Assembly (NCBI GenBank): GCA_025757745.1
Contig: CP107217.1
Location: forward strand, 1,302,001-1,366,000
Source: Coriobacteriaceae bacterium
GTDB taxonomy: Bacteria > Actinomycetota > Coriobacteriia > Coriobacteriales > Coriobacteriaceae
Direction of reading: 5' to 3'
DNA: 64,000 bases
This document shows, in pieces, positions 16,955 to 24,838 of the stretch; the first letter of the stretch is position 1; each line of letters begins with the position of its first letter. Made by a program: the position numbers and the translations under genes. The notes beneath the pieces were generated by a model, which saw only the letters and a program-made list of their open reading frames with translations, was not told where the DNA came from and ran no database searches.

Positions 16955-18625
16955 CTAAACCTCCATGACGACCGGGATGATCATCGGACGGGTGCGCGTG
17001 CGGCTCCAGATAAAGTTGGAGAGCGAATCGCGCACGGCCTTGCGAATGGCATCGGAGCCACTGCTGGTAAAGCTAAACTTGCCCTTCTCGATCGTCTTCA
17101 TGATGGCTGCTGAGGCATCCTCGGAGAACTGGTCGTCGATGGCAAACGAAACACCGCGGCCCGAGAACTCGATAGCCTCGATCTTCTTATGCTTGAGCGA
17201 GACGATGGCAACGGCCGTGACCATACCGTCGTTGGCGAGCTTTTGGCGATCGCGCAGGACGATGGGGTCGGTGTCGCCGATGCGCAGACCGTCAACATAG
17301 ACGACGCCGGACTCGACAGGCGTACCGCGCTTGACGATACCGCCACGCATCTCGAGCGTGTCGCCGTTATCGAGGATAAAGATGTGATCATCCTTAATGC
17401 CCATCTTACGGGCAAGCTGGGCATGGGCACGCAGATGCACGGCCTCGCCGTGAACCGGCATAAAGTAGGTGGGCTTGGCCATGGCCATCAGAAGCTTGAG
17501 CTCCTCCTGGCTGCCGTGGCCCGAGACATGGACGAGGGCACGATTCTTATCCCACACGTCGCAGCCGAGCTTTGCCAGGCTGTTGACGACCTGCTGCACG
17601 GCCTTCTCGTTGCCAGGAACGGGCGTAGCGGACAGGATGACGGTATCGCCCTCGTGGATGGAGAGCGTCTTGTGCTCGCCGTTGGCCATGCGGGACAGGG
17701 CCGACAGCGGCTCGCCCTGCGAACCGGTGCACATGACGACGATCTTGTCGTCGGGTAGGTTATCGATATCAAAGGCATCGAGGATATCGGCATCGTCGAT
17801 GTTGAGGTAGCCAAGCTCGCGCGCCACGCGAGTGTTGGTGAGCATGGAACGTCCTGTCACGACGACCTTGCGGCCGCACTTGCGGGCAGCGTCGCAGATC
17901 TGCTGCAGGCGATGGATGTGGCTCGAGAACGACGCGACGAACACGCGGCCCGGGGCGTTCTTGATGGCATGCAGCAGGTTGGGGCCAACCTCGGCCTCGG
18001 ACTTAGTAAAGCCGGGAACCGTGGCGTTGGTGGAGTCGGAAAGCAGCAGGTCGATACCCTGCTTGGCAAAGCGGCTGATGGCGGCATAGTCGGGCGTGAC
18101 GCCGTCGATGGGCGTCTGGTCGAGCTTAAAGTCGCCCGTGTGCATAACGGTGCCCTGGTTGGTGCGAATAAACACGCCCAAAGCACCCGGAATGGAGTGC
18201 GTCATGGAGAAGAAATCGAGCGAGATGCCACCGAGATTGACGTGGCTGCCGCCCTTGACCTCACGGAACTTGGGCGCGCGAATGCGGAACTCGGAGAGCT
18301 TACCCTCGATAAAACCGAGCGTCAGCTTGCTCGAGAAGATGGGCACCTTGTTGTTGAGGTCCTGCAGCAGGTACGGAAGCGAACCGGTGTGGTCCTCGTG
18401 GCCGTGGGTGACGACGATGCCGCGGAGCTTCTCCTCGTTCTCCAGGACATAGGTGTAGTCGGGAAGCACCAGGTCGATACCGGGCTGGGAGTCGTCGGGG
18501 AACATGAGGCCGGCGTCGACGAGCACCATGTCGTCGCCGCACTCGAAGACCGTCATGTTCTTGCCGATGCCGTCAAGGCCGCCGAGCGGAATGATCTTCA
18601 AGGGAGATGATTTTTTAGCTGCCAT
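16955..18625 (-). CDS. rnj: Ribonuclease J
   Basis: Metallo-beta-lactamase/beta-CASP ribonuclease with 5'-3' exonuclease and endonuclease activity in mRNA decay and rRNA processing. About 556 residues. Metal ligands in THGHEDHTGSLPY near residue 80, HTGDFKLDQTP, the beta-CASP core including SSHIHRLQQI and TGSQGEP, and the C-terminal HVSGHGSQEELK. The ATG at 18625 (MAAKKSSPLK) gives the normal N terminus; the upstream 31 codons do not resemble the family. It is the first gene after the 0.65-kb palindrome-rich gap, so its promoter should lie in that gap. Confidence 0.95.
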   Translation of the reverse strand: MAAKKSSPLKIIPLGGLDGIGKNMTVFECGDDMVLVDAGLMFPDDSQPGIDLVLPDYTYVLENEEKLRGIVVTHGHEDHTGSLPYLLQDLNNKVPIFSSKLTLGFIEGKLSEFRIRAPKFREVKGGSHVNLGGISLDFFSMTHSIPGALGVFIRTNQGTVMHTGDFKLDQTPIDGVTPDYAAISRFAKQGIDLLLSDSTNATVPGFTKSEAEVGPNLLHAIKNAPGRVFVASFSSHIHRLQQICDAARKCGRKVVVTGRSMLTNTRVARELGYLNIDDADILDAFDIDNLPDDKIVVMCTGSQGEPLSALSRMANGEHKTLSIHEGDTVILSATPVPGNEKAVQQVVNSLAKLGCDVWDKNRALVHVSGHGSQEELKLLMAMAKPTYFMPVHGEAVHLRAHAQLARKMGIKDDHIFILDNGDTLEMRGGIVKRGTPVESGVVYVDGLRIGDTDPIVLRDRQKLANDGMVTAVAIVSLKHKKIEAIEFSGRGVSFAIDDQFSEDASAAIMKTIEKGKFSFTSSGSDAIRKAVRDSLSNFIWSRTRTRPMIIPVVMEV

Positions 18626-18813
18626 AGGTTCGTGTGGTTTCCTTTCTTCGAAACGGGTCTGGAACAACCGACGGGGCGCTTCTGGCAAACCGACCGCCGG
18701 GAACGTACAAACATGCATCGCAGAGTCGATGCAGTAACCACATCATCATACCCAATTGTCCATCAACAGACCACCCATGCATCAAAGCCCCATCTGAACC
18801 TGTGTATCCCGCC

Positions 18814-18954
18814 GGTCTGGGCTCAGCGGCCCCGGCACGGGCTAAGTTTCCTGCTCTACAGTCCTGCTCACGACGGAGGCCACATTAAGTGGCCTCCTGT
18901 TCGTGCGGAACTCGCGATAAACTTAGCCCGTGCCGGGGCCGCTGAGCCCAGACC
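18814..18954 (+). repeat. Palindromic element copy 1 (36-bp arms around a 69-bp core)
   Basis: Perfect 36-bp inverted repeat: left arm 18814-18849, right arm 18919-18954. The 69-bp core (18850-18918) contains an apical hairpin GGAGGCCAC-ATTAA-GTGGCCTCC (18875-18897). The core is the same length as, and about 85 percent identical to, the reverse complement of the core in copy 2, while the arms are unrelated. Every difference in the apical stem is compensated on the partner strand. It contains no reading frame of note. Which strand is functional is unknown; plus is given because the core reads forward here. Confidence 0.88.
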
Positions 18955-19078
18955 TGCCAATAAAGGACAGGTTTATTTAAGTAGGTTTTATCTGGGGAAA
19001 TGCTGCTGCATCTCTCTACAGATCCGAAATCTGACTGCTGAATAGACTGTCTAACTCAATGGCGAGCGGCACTAACTA

Positions 19079-19227
19079 GCCCTTTTGCTTGCGCCCGGGA
19101 GGGGCGCATATGAAGTTTATCGCAAGTTCCGCACGCAAAGGAAAGCACTTAATGTGCTTTCCGTCTTGCGCAGGACTGTAGAGCAGGAAACTTCATATGC
19201 GCCCCTCCCGGGCGCAAGCAAAAGGGC
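19079..19227 (-). repeat. Palindromic element copy 2 (40-bp arms around a 69-bp core, inverted relative to copy 1)
   Basis: Perfect 40-bp inverted repeat: left arm 19079-19118, right arm 19188-19227. The 69-bp core (19119-19187), read on the minus strand, matches copy 1 except at about ten positions; its apical hairpin is GGAAAGCAC-ATTAA-GTGCTTTCC. Three stem pairs differ from copy 1 and all three are restored by paired changes. The right arm runs into the pnp terminator and includes its GCCCTTTT end. Confidence 0.88.
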
Positions 19228-19250
19228 GACCCCTGTCCGGAGTCGCCCTT
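19220..19250 (-). terminator. pnp terminator
   Basis: On the minus strand, 23 bp after the pnp stop, AAGGGCGACTCC and GGGGTCGCCCTT form an 11-12-bp stem (one G-U pair) followed by TTTT. The distal arm and U-tract are shared with the outer arm of palindromic element copy 2. Confidence 0.85.
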
Positions 19251-19273
19251 GTTGAGCTGCTTATGTGTAACTG

Positions 19274-21520
19274 TTACTCGGCGTCGTGGTGACGGCGGGG
19301 CTTGCGGCCTCCGTTGTCGCCGGGACGGCGCGGACGGTCGCTGCGCTCGGAGCGCTCGCGACGCGGACGCTCACGGCGCTGGAAGTGCTCGCCATCGCCC
19401 TCGGAGGCACCCTCGGCGCGAGCCGGTGCCTCGGGCTTGTCCAGACGGTCGAGCGAGATCTTGCCGCGATCGTCGACCTCGATGACGACGACCTTGACCT
19501 CGTCGCCCACGTTGAGAACGTCCTCGACCTTCTCCACGCGGCCCTTGGCGACGCGGGAGATGTGCAGCAGGCCGTCCTTGCCAGGCAGCAGGTTGACGAA
19601 GGCGCCGAAGGGCTGGATGGAGACCACGCGACCGGTGTACTCCTCGCCCGGCTCGGGAACCTTGATGATGAGCTTGATGCGCTCGACGGCCTGGTCGACG
19701 GACTCGCCGGTGCCGCCGACAAAGACGGTGCCATCCTCCTGGATGTCAACCGAAGCGCCGGTCTCGTCCTGGATACCGCGGATGACCTTGCCGCCGGAGC
19801 CGATGACGTCGCGAATCTTATCGGTCGGAACCTGGATAGAGACGATACGCGGAGCGGTGCTGCGCGTGGTGTGGCGCGGCTCGGGGATCACATCGAGCAT
19901 CTTCTGCAGGATGAAGGCGCGACCTTCCTTGGCCTGCTGCAGGGCGCGGGCCAGGATGTCGAAGGTAAGACCGGTGGCCTTGTTGTCCATCTGCAGGGCG
20001 GTGATGCCCTCGGTGGTACCGGTGACCTTAAAGTCCATGTCGCCCAGGAAGTCCTCGAGACCCTGGATATCGGACAGGACCACGGTCTTGCCCTCCTCCT
20101 GGATCAGGCCCATGGCGATACCGGAGACCGGGCGCTTAATGGGCACGCCGCCGTCCATAAGGGCGAGCGTGGAACCGCAGGTCGAAGCCATCGAAGAGGA
20201 ACCGTTGGACTCCATGACCTCGGAGACGACGCGGATGGCGTAGGGGAACTCGTTCTCGTCGGGGAGCACCGGAAGCAGAGCGCGCTCGGCCAGGTTGCCG
20301 TGGCCGATCTCGCGGCGCTTGGGGCTGCCCATGCGGCCGGTCTCGCCGGTGCAGAACGGCGGGAAGTTGTAGTGGTGCATGTAGCGCTTGCCCTCGGTGG
20401 GCTCGATGGTATCCAGACGCTGACCCTCGTTGAGCATGCCGAGCGACAGGACGGAAAGCACCTGGGTCTGGCCGCGCTGGAACAGGCCGGAGCCGTGAAC
20501 AAGCGGCAGGTAGTTGTCCTTCACCATGATGGGGCGAATCTCGTCGGCAGCACGGCCGTCGACGCGCTCGCCGGTCTCGACGACCATGGTGCGCATGGCC
20601 TTCTTCTCGAGCTTCTTGAGCGCCACGGGGATCTCGCGCTCCCAAGCGGCCTGCTCCTCCTCGGTGAACTCGGCACGGATGGACTCCTTCAGAGCCTCGA
20701 CCTTACCGATACGAGAGAGCTTGTCGGCGTCGCGCAGGGCAGCAGCCATCTCGTCGTAGTGGGCAAAGATGCGCTCCTGGACCTCCTCGACGGGCTGATC
20801 GAGCGGGTACTCCTTCTTGACGATAGCGCCGTTGACCTGCTCCCACTCGGCGACAAACTCGTCCTGAGCCTGGCAGAAGGCAGCAAGAGCCTCCTGGCCA
20901 AACTTCATAGCGGCGAGCATGTCGTCCTCGGAGATCTCCTCGGCGCCGGCCTCGACCATCGAGATGAAGTCGGCAGAGCCGCCCAGCTCCAGGTCCAGGT
21001 CGGAGTTCTCGCGCTCCTCATAGGTGGGGTTGACGATAAACTCGCCGGTCTCCACGTTGCGGCCGATGCGCACGCAGGCAAGCGGACCCTCGAAGGGCAC
21101 GCCGCCGAGCGTCATGGCCAGAGAAGCACCCATGACGTTGATGACGTCGAAGGGGTTGACCTGGTCAGCGACGAGCGAGGTGGCGACGATGTGCACCTCG
21201 TTGCGGAAGCCGTCCGGGAAGCTCGGGCGGATCGGGCGGTCGATCATACGGGCCGTGAGCGTGGCCTTCTCGCTGGGACGGCCCTCACGCTTGAGGTAGC
21301 CACCCGGGATGCGGCCGGCGGCGTACATCTTCTCGTTGAAGTCGACGGTCAGCGGGAAGAAGTCGTAGTTCTTACGCTCCTTGGAGACGACCACGGTGTC
21401 GAGCATCGTGGTGTCGCCCTGCTTGACCAGACAGGCGCCGGTGGCCTGCTTGGCAAGCTCGCCGGACTCAAAGGTGTAGGTCTTGCCGTACAGCTCAAAG
21501 GTCTTGGATACGAGTGTCAT
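19274..21520 (-). CDS. pnp: Polyribonucleotide nucleotidyltransferase (PNPase)
   Basis: Phosphorolytic 3'-5' exoribonuclease. 748 residues. Two RNase PH domains flank an all-helical domain; signatures include AAGRIPGGYLKREGRPSEK near residue 70 and TCGSTLALMDGGVP in the second core. KH domain (IRDVIGSGGKVIRGI, about 575-590) and S1 domain (GEEYTGRVVSIQPFGAFVNLL, about 625-690) follow. The last about 50 residues form an Arg/Glu-rich tail with RRERPRRERSERSDRPRRPG, as in several actinobacterial PNPases. It follows rpsO with 150 bp between, the classic rpsO-pnp order; the two may be cotranscribed despite a hairpin between them. Confidence 0.97.
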   Translation of the reverse strand: MTLVSKTFELYGKTYTFESGELAKQATGACLVKQGDTTMLDTVVVSKERKNYDFFPLTVDFNEKMYAAGRIPGGYLKREGRPSEKATLTARMIDRPIRPSFPDGFRNEVHIVATSLVADQVNPFDVINVMGASLAMTLGGVPFEGPLACVRIGRNVETGEFIVNPTYEERENSDLDLELGGSADFISMVEAGAEEISEDDMLAAMKFGQEALAAFCQAQDEFVAEWEQVNGAIVKKEYPLDQPVEEVQERIFAHYDEMAAALRDADKLSRIGKVEALKESIRAEFTEEEQAAWEREIPVALKKLEKKAMRTMVVETGERVDGRAADEIRPIMVKDNYLPLVHGSGLFQRGQTQVLSVLSLGMLNEGQRLDTIEPTEGKRYMHHYNFPPFCTGETGRMGSPKRREIGHGNLAERALLPVLPDENEFPYAIRVVSEVMESNGSSSMASTCGSTLALMDGGVPIKRPVSGIAMGLIQEEGKTVVLSDIQGLEDFLGDMDFKVTGTTEGITALQMDNKATGLTFDILARALQQAKEGRAFILQKMLDVIPEPRHTTRSTAPRIVSIQVPTDKIRDVIGSGGKVIRGIQDETGASVDIQEDGTVFVGGTGESVDQAVERIKLIIKVPEPGEEYTGRVVSIQPFGAFVNLLPGKDGLLHISRVAKGRVEKVEDVLNVGDEVKVVVIEVDDRGKISLDRLDKPEAPARAEGASEGDGEHFQRRERPRRERSERSDRPRRPGDNGGRKPRRHHDAE

Positions 21521-21623
21521 TGTTCTCCTTTACCCCACAGGCCCCTTGCCTGCGGGCTTCTCATGTGACGCGGGCCCCCTGCCCCCGCCACGCTTCAGAG
21601 CGTGAGTGTTCACGCCCTTACAC

Positions 21624-21655
21624 AAAAAGAGCGCCCCGCTGCGCAGGACGCTCTT
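21624..21655 (-). terminator. rpsO terminator (rpsO-pnp intergenic hairpin)
   Basis: On the minus strand AAGAGCG ... CGCTCTT forms a 7-bp stem with extra inner G-C pairs, followed by TTTTTG, 16 bp after the rpsO stop. In E. coli the rpsO-pnp interval holds a leaky terminator and RNase III site; this hairpin occupies the same place. Confidence 0.8.
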
Positions 21656-21670
21656 AGCATGTACAAATCC

Positions 21671-21949
21671 TTACTGGATGTTGTCGCGGATGCCCAGAGC
21701 CTTGATGAGCTCACGGTACTCGACGATGTCGTTCTTCTTGATGTAGGAGAGAAGACGACGACGACGGCCGACGAGCATGAGCAGACCACGACGGGTGTGG
21801 AAGTCCTTCTGGTGGGACTTCATGTGCTCGGTCAGCTCCTTGATGCGCTCGGACAGGATGGCGACCTGAACCTTGGGGTTACCGGTGTCGACCGGGGTGT
21901 TACCGAACTGGGCAGTCAGCTCCGCCTTGCGCTCTTTGGAAACAGTCAT
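21671..21949 (-). CDS. rpsO: 30S ribosomal protein S15
   Basis: Primary 16S rRNA-binding protein of the small subunit. 92 residues (usual 88-89). Recognised by TVSKERKAELTAQFG, TGNPKVQVAILSERIKELTEH, HKKDFHTRRGLL-like HQKDFHTRRGLLMLVGRRRR and YRELIKALGIRD at the end. The ATG at 21949 is preferred over an in-frame start 96 bases upstream, which adds residues unlike S15. The leader contains a 16-bp perfect palindrome (21970-21985) just upstream of the ribosome-binding site, compatible with S15 autoregulation but not proven. Confidence 0.97.
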   Translation of the reverse strand: MTVSKERKAELTAQFGNTPVDTGNPKVQVAILSERIKELTEHMKSHQKDFHTRRGLLMLVGRRRRLLSYIKKNDIVEYRELIKALGIRDNIQ

Positions 21950-21969
21950 TGTTTCACCTTTCGTTTTAC

Positions 21970-21985
21970 GTCGCCCGCGGGCGAC
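21970..21985 (-). promoter_or_regulatory. Palindrome in the rpsO leader
   Basis: GTCGCCCGCGGGCGAC is a perfect 16-bp palindrome 21 bases upstream of the rpsO start. S15 represses its own synthesis through leader structures in several bacteria, and this could be part of one; a simple GC-rich palindrome is an equally simple explanation. Confidence 0.35.
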
Positions 21986-22087
21986 TCGATTCGCCTCGGA
22001 CTGGGAAGCCGCCGGTGGAGCGAGCAACCAAGGTCGAGGTACCAACAGGTCGGTATGTTACCACAAGCAGCCTGTGCCTGCGCATCA

Positions 22088-22837
22088 TCACCGACCCAAC
22101 ATGAATTCCATCGCACGGAGCCGCTGATCGGTATGTGTTGCCGCCCAGACATGCGAAAGCCCGAGCAAAAACGCCGCAGTATGCGGGTCGATCCTTTGAT
22201 CCATAAGCTCGTCGAAGGTCATGGACATGAGGGCGCGCAGCCACGCGACCTCACCGGTCGACACCAGCTCGGCACCCGGAACGCTCGACGCGCACGACCC
22301 GCACATGAGCCCGCCCGCCCGGGGCGAAAAATACGACAGCATGGGGTCTCCGCACAGCACGCAGGCCGAAAAATCGGGTCGATAGCCAACGTGCGACAGC
22401 AGCTTAAAGACATATGCCGCCACAAGTAGATCCATATGCGCCGTGTCGAGCCCGCTGCCCACCAGGGCAAGCGCTCGCTGCGTTATGGCAAAGGTATACG
22501 GGTCCTCGGCGTCCTCGAACGAGCACACGCGCGCAACCTCGGCAATCGCGCTTGCGGCACAGGTCGTCTCGTAATCGGGCGCAGCGCCGAGCGGCGCCTC
22601 CATAAGCTCGGCCTGGGAAACCACGTCGAGCGACCGTCCATGCGCGAGCAGCATATCGACGGTGCAGAACAGCTCGCAGCGCGCAGCAAGGCGCCCACCG
22701 GGTTTGCGGGCGCCCTTTGCCACGGCGCGAACCTGCCGACCCCGCTCGTCAAGCATCGTCAAGATCAGGTCCGTCTCTTTGAGCTTCGTCTTATCGAGGA
22801 CGAGCACCTTCGTGCGATATGTCCGGGAGCCTGCCAT
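22088..22837 (-). CDS. recO: DNA repair protein RecO
   Basis: Recombination mediator that loads RecA onto SSB-coated DNA in the RecFOR pathway. 249 residues. An N-terminal OB fold (TYRTKVLVLDKTKLKETDLILTM region with GARKPGGRLAARCELF) and a helical C-terminal domain with a zinc site: two Cys pairs, CVLCGDPM and CGSCASS, near 155-180. The era-recO order on one strand (15 bp apart) is common in gram-positive bacteria and actinobacteria. Confidence 0.93.
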   Translation of the reverse strand: MAGSRTYRTKVLVLDKTKLKETDLILTMLDERGRQVRAVAKGARKPGGRLAARCELFCTVDMLLAHGRSLDVVSQAELMEAPLGAAPDYETTCAASAIAEVARVCSFEDAEDPYTFAITQRALALVGSGLDTAHMDLLVAAYVFKLLSHVGYRPDFSACVLCGDPMLSYFSPRAGGLMCGSCASSVPGAELVSTGEVAWLRALMSMTFDELMDQRIDPHTAAFLLGLSHVWAATHTDQRLRAMEFMLGR

Positions 22838-22852
22838 GCGCGCCGCGCGTCC

Positions 22853-23929
22853 TTAGTCCTCGGCGTTGTAGCCAAAGCGGCGAATCTGGGCCTCGTCGTC
22901 ACGCCAGCCGGCCTTGACCTTCACGTCCAGCTCCAAAAAGACCTGCGTGCCAAAGATGCGCTCAAGATCGCGACGGGCGTCGATACCGATATGTTTGATC
23001 ATCTCGCCGCCCTTGCCGATGATGATGCCCTTTTGCCCCTCGCGCTCGACGTAAATGGTGGCGTGCATGCGCAGCACCTTCTTGGTCTGCTCGAGCGCAT
23101 CGCAGATCACGCCAACGGAGTGCGGGATCTCATCACGGGTGCGGCGCAAGACCTTCTCGCGCACAAACTCGGCAACGAGCGTCTCGTCGGAAGCGTCGGT
23201 ACCCATGTCCTCGGGGAACCAACGCGGACCCTCGGGCAAAAAGCGTGCAACGGTCTCGATAAACGCATCGACGTTGAAGTTCTTGACCGACGACGTCACG
23301 ATCTCATCGTCATATTCCATGAGCTCGTGGGCGGCCTTAAGCTGCTCCATGACCTGTGCGGGGTCGGCCTCATCGGCCTTGGTGAGCACCAGGACCTTCT
23401 TGGAACGGGCGTTTTTGACGCGCTCGGCAACCCAGGCGTCTCCCCTGCCGATCGGCTTGGTGGCATCAATCAAAAACGCGACGACATCGACATCGTTCAG
23501 TTCGAACAACGCGCTCTTGTTGAGCTCGGACCCCAGGCCGTCCTTGGGCTTGTGGATACCCGGGGTATCGACAAAGACCAGCTGGTAACCGGGACGATTG
23601 ACGACGGCGCGCATGCGGCGGCGGGTCGTCTGGGCCACCGGCGAGGTGATGGCAACCTTTTTGCCATAGCAGGCGTTGAACAGCGTGGACTTGCCGGCGT
23701 TGGGGCGGCCGACCAGCGCCACGAAGCCGCTGCGGAAACCAGGCTCAACGTCGCCAAAGCCCGCGAGGCTGTCGCCCTCGTCGCACAGGGCGTCGAGTTC
23801 CTCGTCGCTCATGCCCTCAAACGGATCGAACTCCTCGACATCCTCATAGGCATCGTTCGCTTCGGCATCCACCGCATCCAGGGACTCGTCGTCCAGAGTT
23901 TCATCGATAAGCTGCATATTGTCGGACAT
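22853..23929 (-). CDS. era: GTPase Era with acidic N-terminal extension
   Basis: Essential GTPase that assists 30S maturation by binding the 3' end of 16S rRNA. 358 residues against about 300 usually; the first about 67 residues are a very acidic extension (DETLDDESLDAVDAEANDAY). G1 GRPNAGKSTLFN near 73, G3 DTPGIH, G4 TKAD, and a C-terminal KH domain with GIIIGKGGEMIKHIG near 285. Three small domain genes upstream (ybeY, dgkA) and recO downstream reproduce the conserved phoH-ybeY-dgkA-era-recO order. A downstream start without the extension is possible, but the upstream ATG is open and preceded by an AAAGGGA site. Confidence 0.95.
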   Translation of the reverse strand: MSDNMQLIDETLDDESLDAVDAEANDAYEDVEEFDPFEGMSDEELDALCDEGDSLAGFGDVEPGFRSGFVALVGRPNAGKSTLFNACYGKKVAITSPVAQTTRRRMRAVVNRPGYQLVFVDTPGIHKPKDGLGSELNKSALFELNDVDVVAFLIDATKPIGRGDAWVAERVKNARSKKVLVLTKADEADPAQVMEQLKAAHELMEYDDEIVTSSVKNFNVDAFIETVARFLPEGPRWFPEDMGTDASDETLVAEFVREKVLRRTRDEIPHSVGVICDALEQTKKVLRMHATIYVEREGQKGIIIGKGGEMIKHIGIDARRDLERIFGTQVFLELDVKVKAGWRDDEAQIRRFGYNAED

Positions 23930-23941
23930 GAAAATCCCTTT

Positions 23942-24319
23942 CTAAATAAAGTCGAGCGCGTGGGCAAATACCAGCAATCCCACAATCGCGGCGGTGATGG
24001 AAAGTACGTATACGGAGGCGGCGGCGATATCCTTCGCACGCTTTGCCAGCGGATGGAGCTCCTGGGTCGCCAGGTCGACGATCGCCTCCATGGCGGTGTT
24101 GCACAGCTCGCCGTGAATCACCAAGCCACAGCAGATGATAACCGTGGCCCACTCGGCAATGTCGAGCCCCACGATGCAGCCGGCAATGACGGTGCACACG
24201 CCCGCCACGAGCATGACCTTAATGTTGCGCTCGGTCTTAACGGCGGTGACGAAGCCCTCCATGGCGTAGGAGAACGACTTTAAGAAGGACGGATGGTCCT
24301 TGTTCGATCCAGGAATCAT
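23942..24319 (-). CDS. dgkA: Diacylglycerol kinase family protein (DgkA/UndK type)
   Basis: Small trimeric membrane kinase; in gram-positive bacteria the preferred substrate is usually undecaprenol rather than diacylglycerol. 125 residues with three transmembrane helices. The family hallmark is ELCNTAMEAIVDLAT (about residues 70-84), followed by AKRAKDIAAASVYV, which contains the conserved K-D-x-A-A-A-V catalytic region. It lies 10 bp after ybeY and 12 bp before era, as in many Firmicutes and actinobacteria. Confidence 0.92.
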   Translation of the reverse strand: MIPGSNKDHPSFLKSFSYAMEGFVTAVKTERNIKVMLVAGVCTVIAGCIVGLDIAEWATVIICCGLVIHGELCNTAMEAIVDLATQELHPLAKRAKDIAAASVYVLSITAAIVGLLVFAHALDFI

Positions 24320-24328
24320 AGACGGCTC

Positions 24329-24838
24329 CTAGTCGTGGGCGTGGTTGGTGATGGGGCCGATGTGGACCAGCTTGGGGTCCTCGCCGCGCTCGAGCGCCAG
24401 ATCGCGCAGGATGGCGTCCTCGCGGGCCTCCATGACCTCGGCCTCGTCGTCCTCGATATGGTCATACCCCAGCAGGTGCAGCATGCCATGCACGAGCATC
24501 AGGCGGCACTCGTCGGCAGGGCTATTACCAAAGCCGGGGGCCTGACGGGCAATGACCTCCGGGGCCAGGATAATATCGCCGAGCTCGAGCGTCTCGTCGG
24601 CGGGAATATCCTCGTCAAAGGCCGAGTCGCACTCAAACGAGAGGACATCGGTGGTACGGTCGATACCGCGCCACTCGTGGTTGAGCTCGTGCATCTCGTC
24701 CTCATCGACATACGAAAGGGAAATCTCAACTTCACGCTCAACGCCCTCGGCGACGAGCACGACCTCGCAGATGTGCTCTACCTCCTGCGCGTCGAGTAGC
24801 GTATCGAGCTCGGCATCGTTGCTGATCAATACACTCAA
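24329..24838 (-). CDS. ybeY: Endoribonuclease YbeY (rRNA maturation factor)
   Basis: Zinc-dependent RNase involved in 16S rRNA 3' maturation and ribosome quality control. 169 residues. The metal site is HGMLHLLGYDH near residues 117-127, the H-x3-H-x5-H triad of the family; upstream LSYVDEDEMHELNHEWRGIDRTTDVLSF is the conserved core. The start appears to be TTG at 24838 with AAAGGAG seven bases upstream; it overlaps the phoH stop by 4 bp. Confidence 0.94.
   Translation of the reverse strand: MSVLISNDAELDTLLDAQEVEHICEVVLVAEGVEREVEISLSYVDEDEMHELNHEWRGIDRTTDVLSFECDSAFDEDIPADETLELGDIILAPEVIARQAPGFGNSPADECRLMLVHGMLHLLGYDHIEDDEAEVMEAREDAILRDLALERGEDPKLVHIGPITNHAHD

Larger units (their letters stand above)
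18626..19273. other. Gene-free stretch between pnp and rnj
   Basis: 648 bp without a credible gene. It holds two large palindromic elements (18814-18954 and 19079-19227), the pnp terminator (19220-19250) and about 120 bp of AT-richer sequence between the elements (18955-19078). The rnj promoter must lie in the 18626-18813 part, but I could not identify convincing hexamers. Confidence 0.8.

Noticed and set aside
18955..19078. Small RNA or tRNA gene between the two palindromic elements
   Set aside because: No cloverleaf, no promoter or terminator pair of its own, and no reading frame; nothing supports a gene.
19286..21568. Very long open frame antisense to pnp (760 codons)
   Set aside because: Typical shadow of a GC-rich, codon-biased gene; no recognisable domain, and composition (Leu/Gly/Asp/Val-rich) mirrors the pnp codons.
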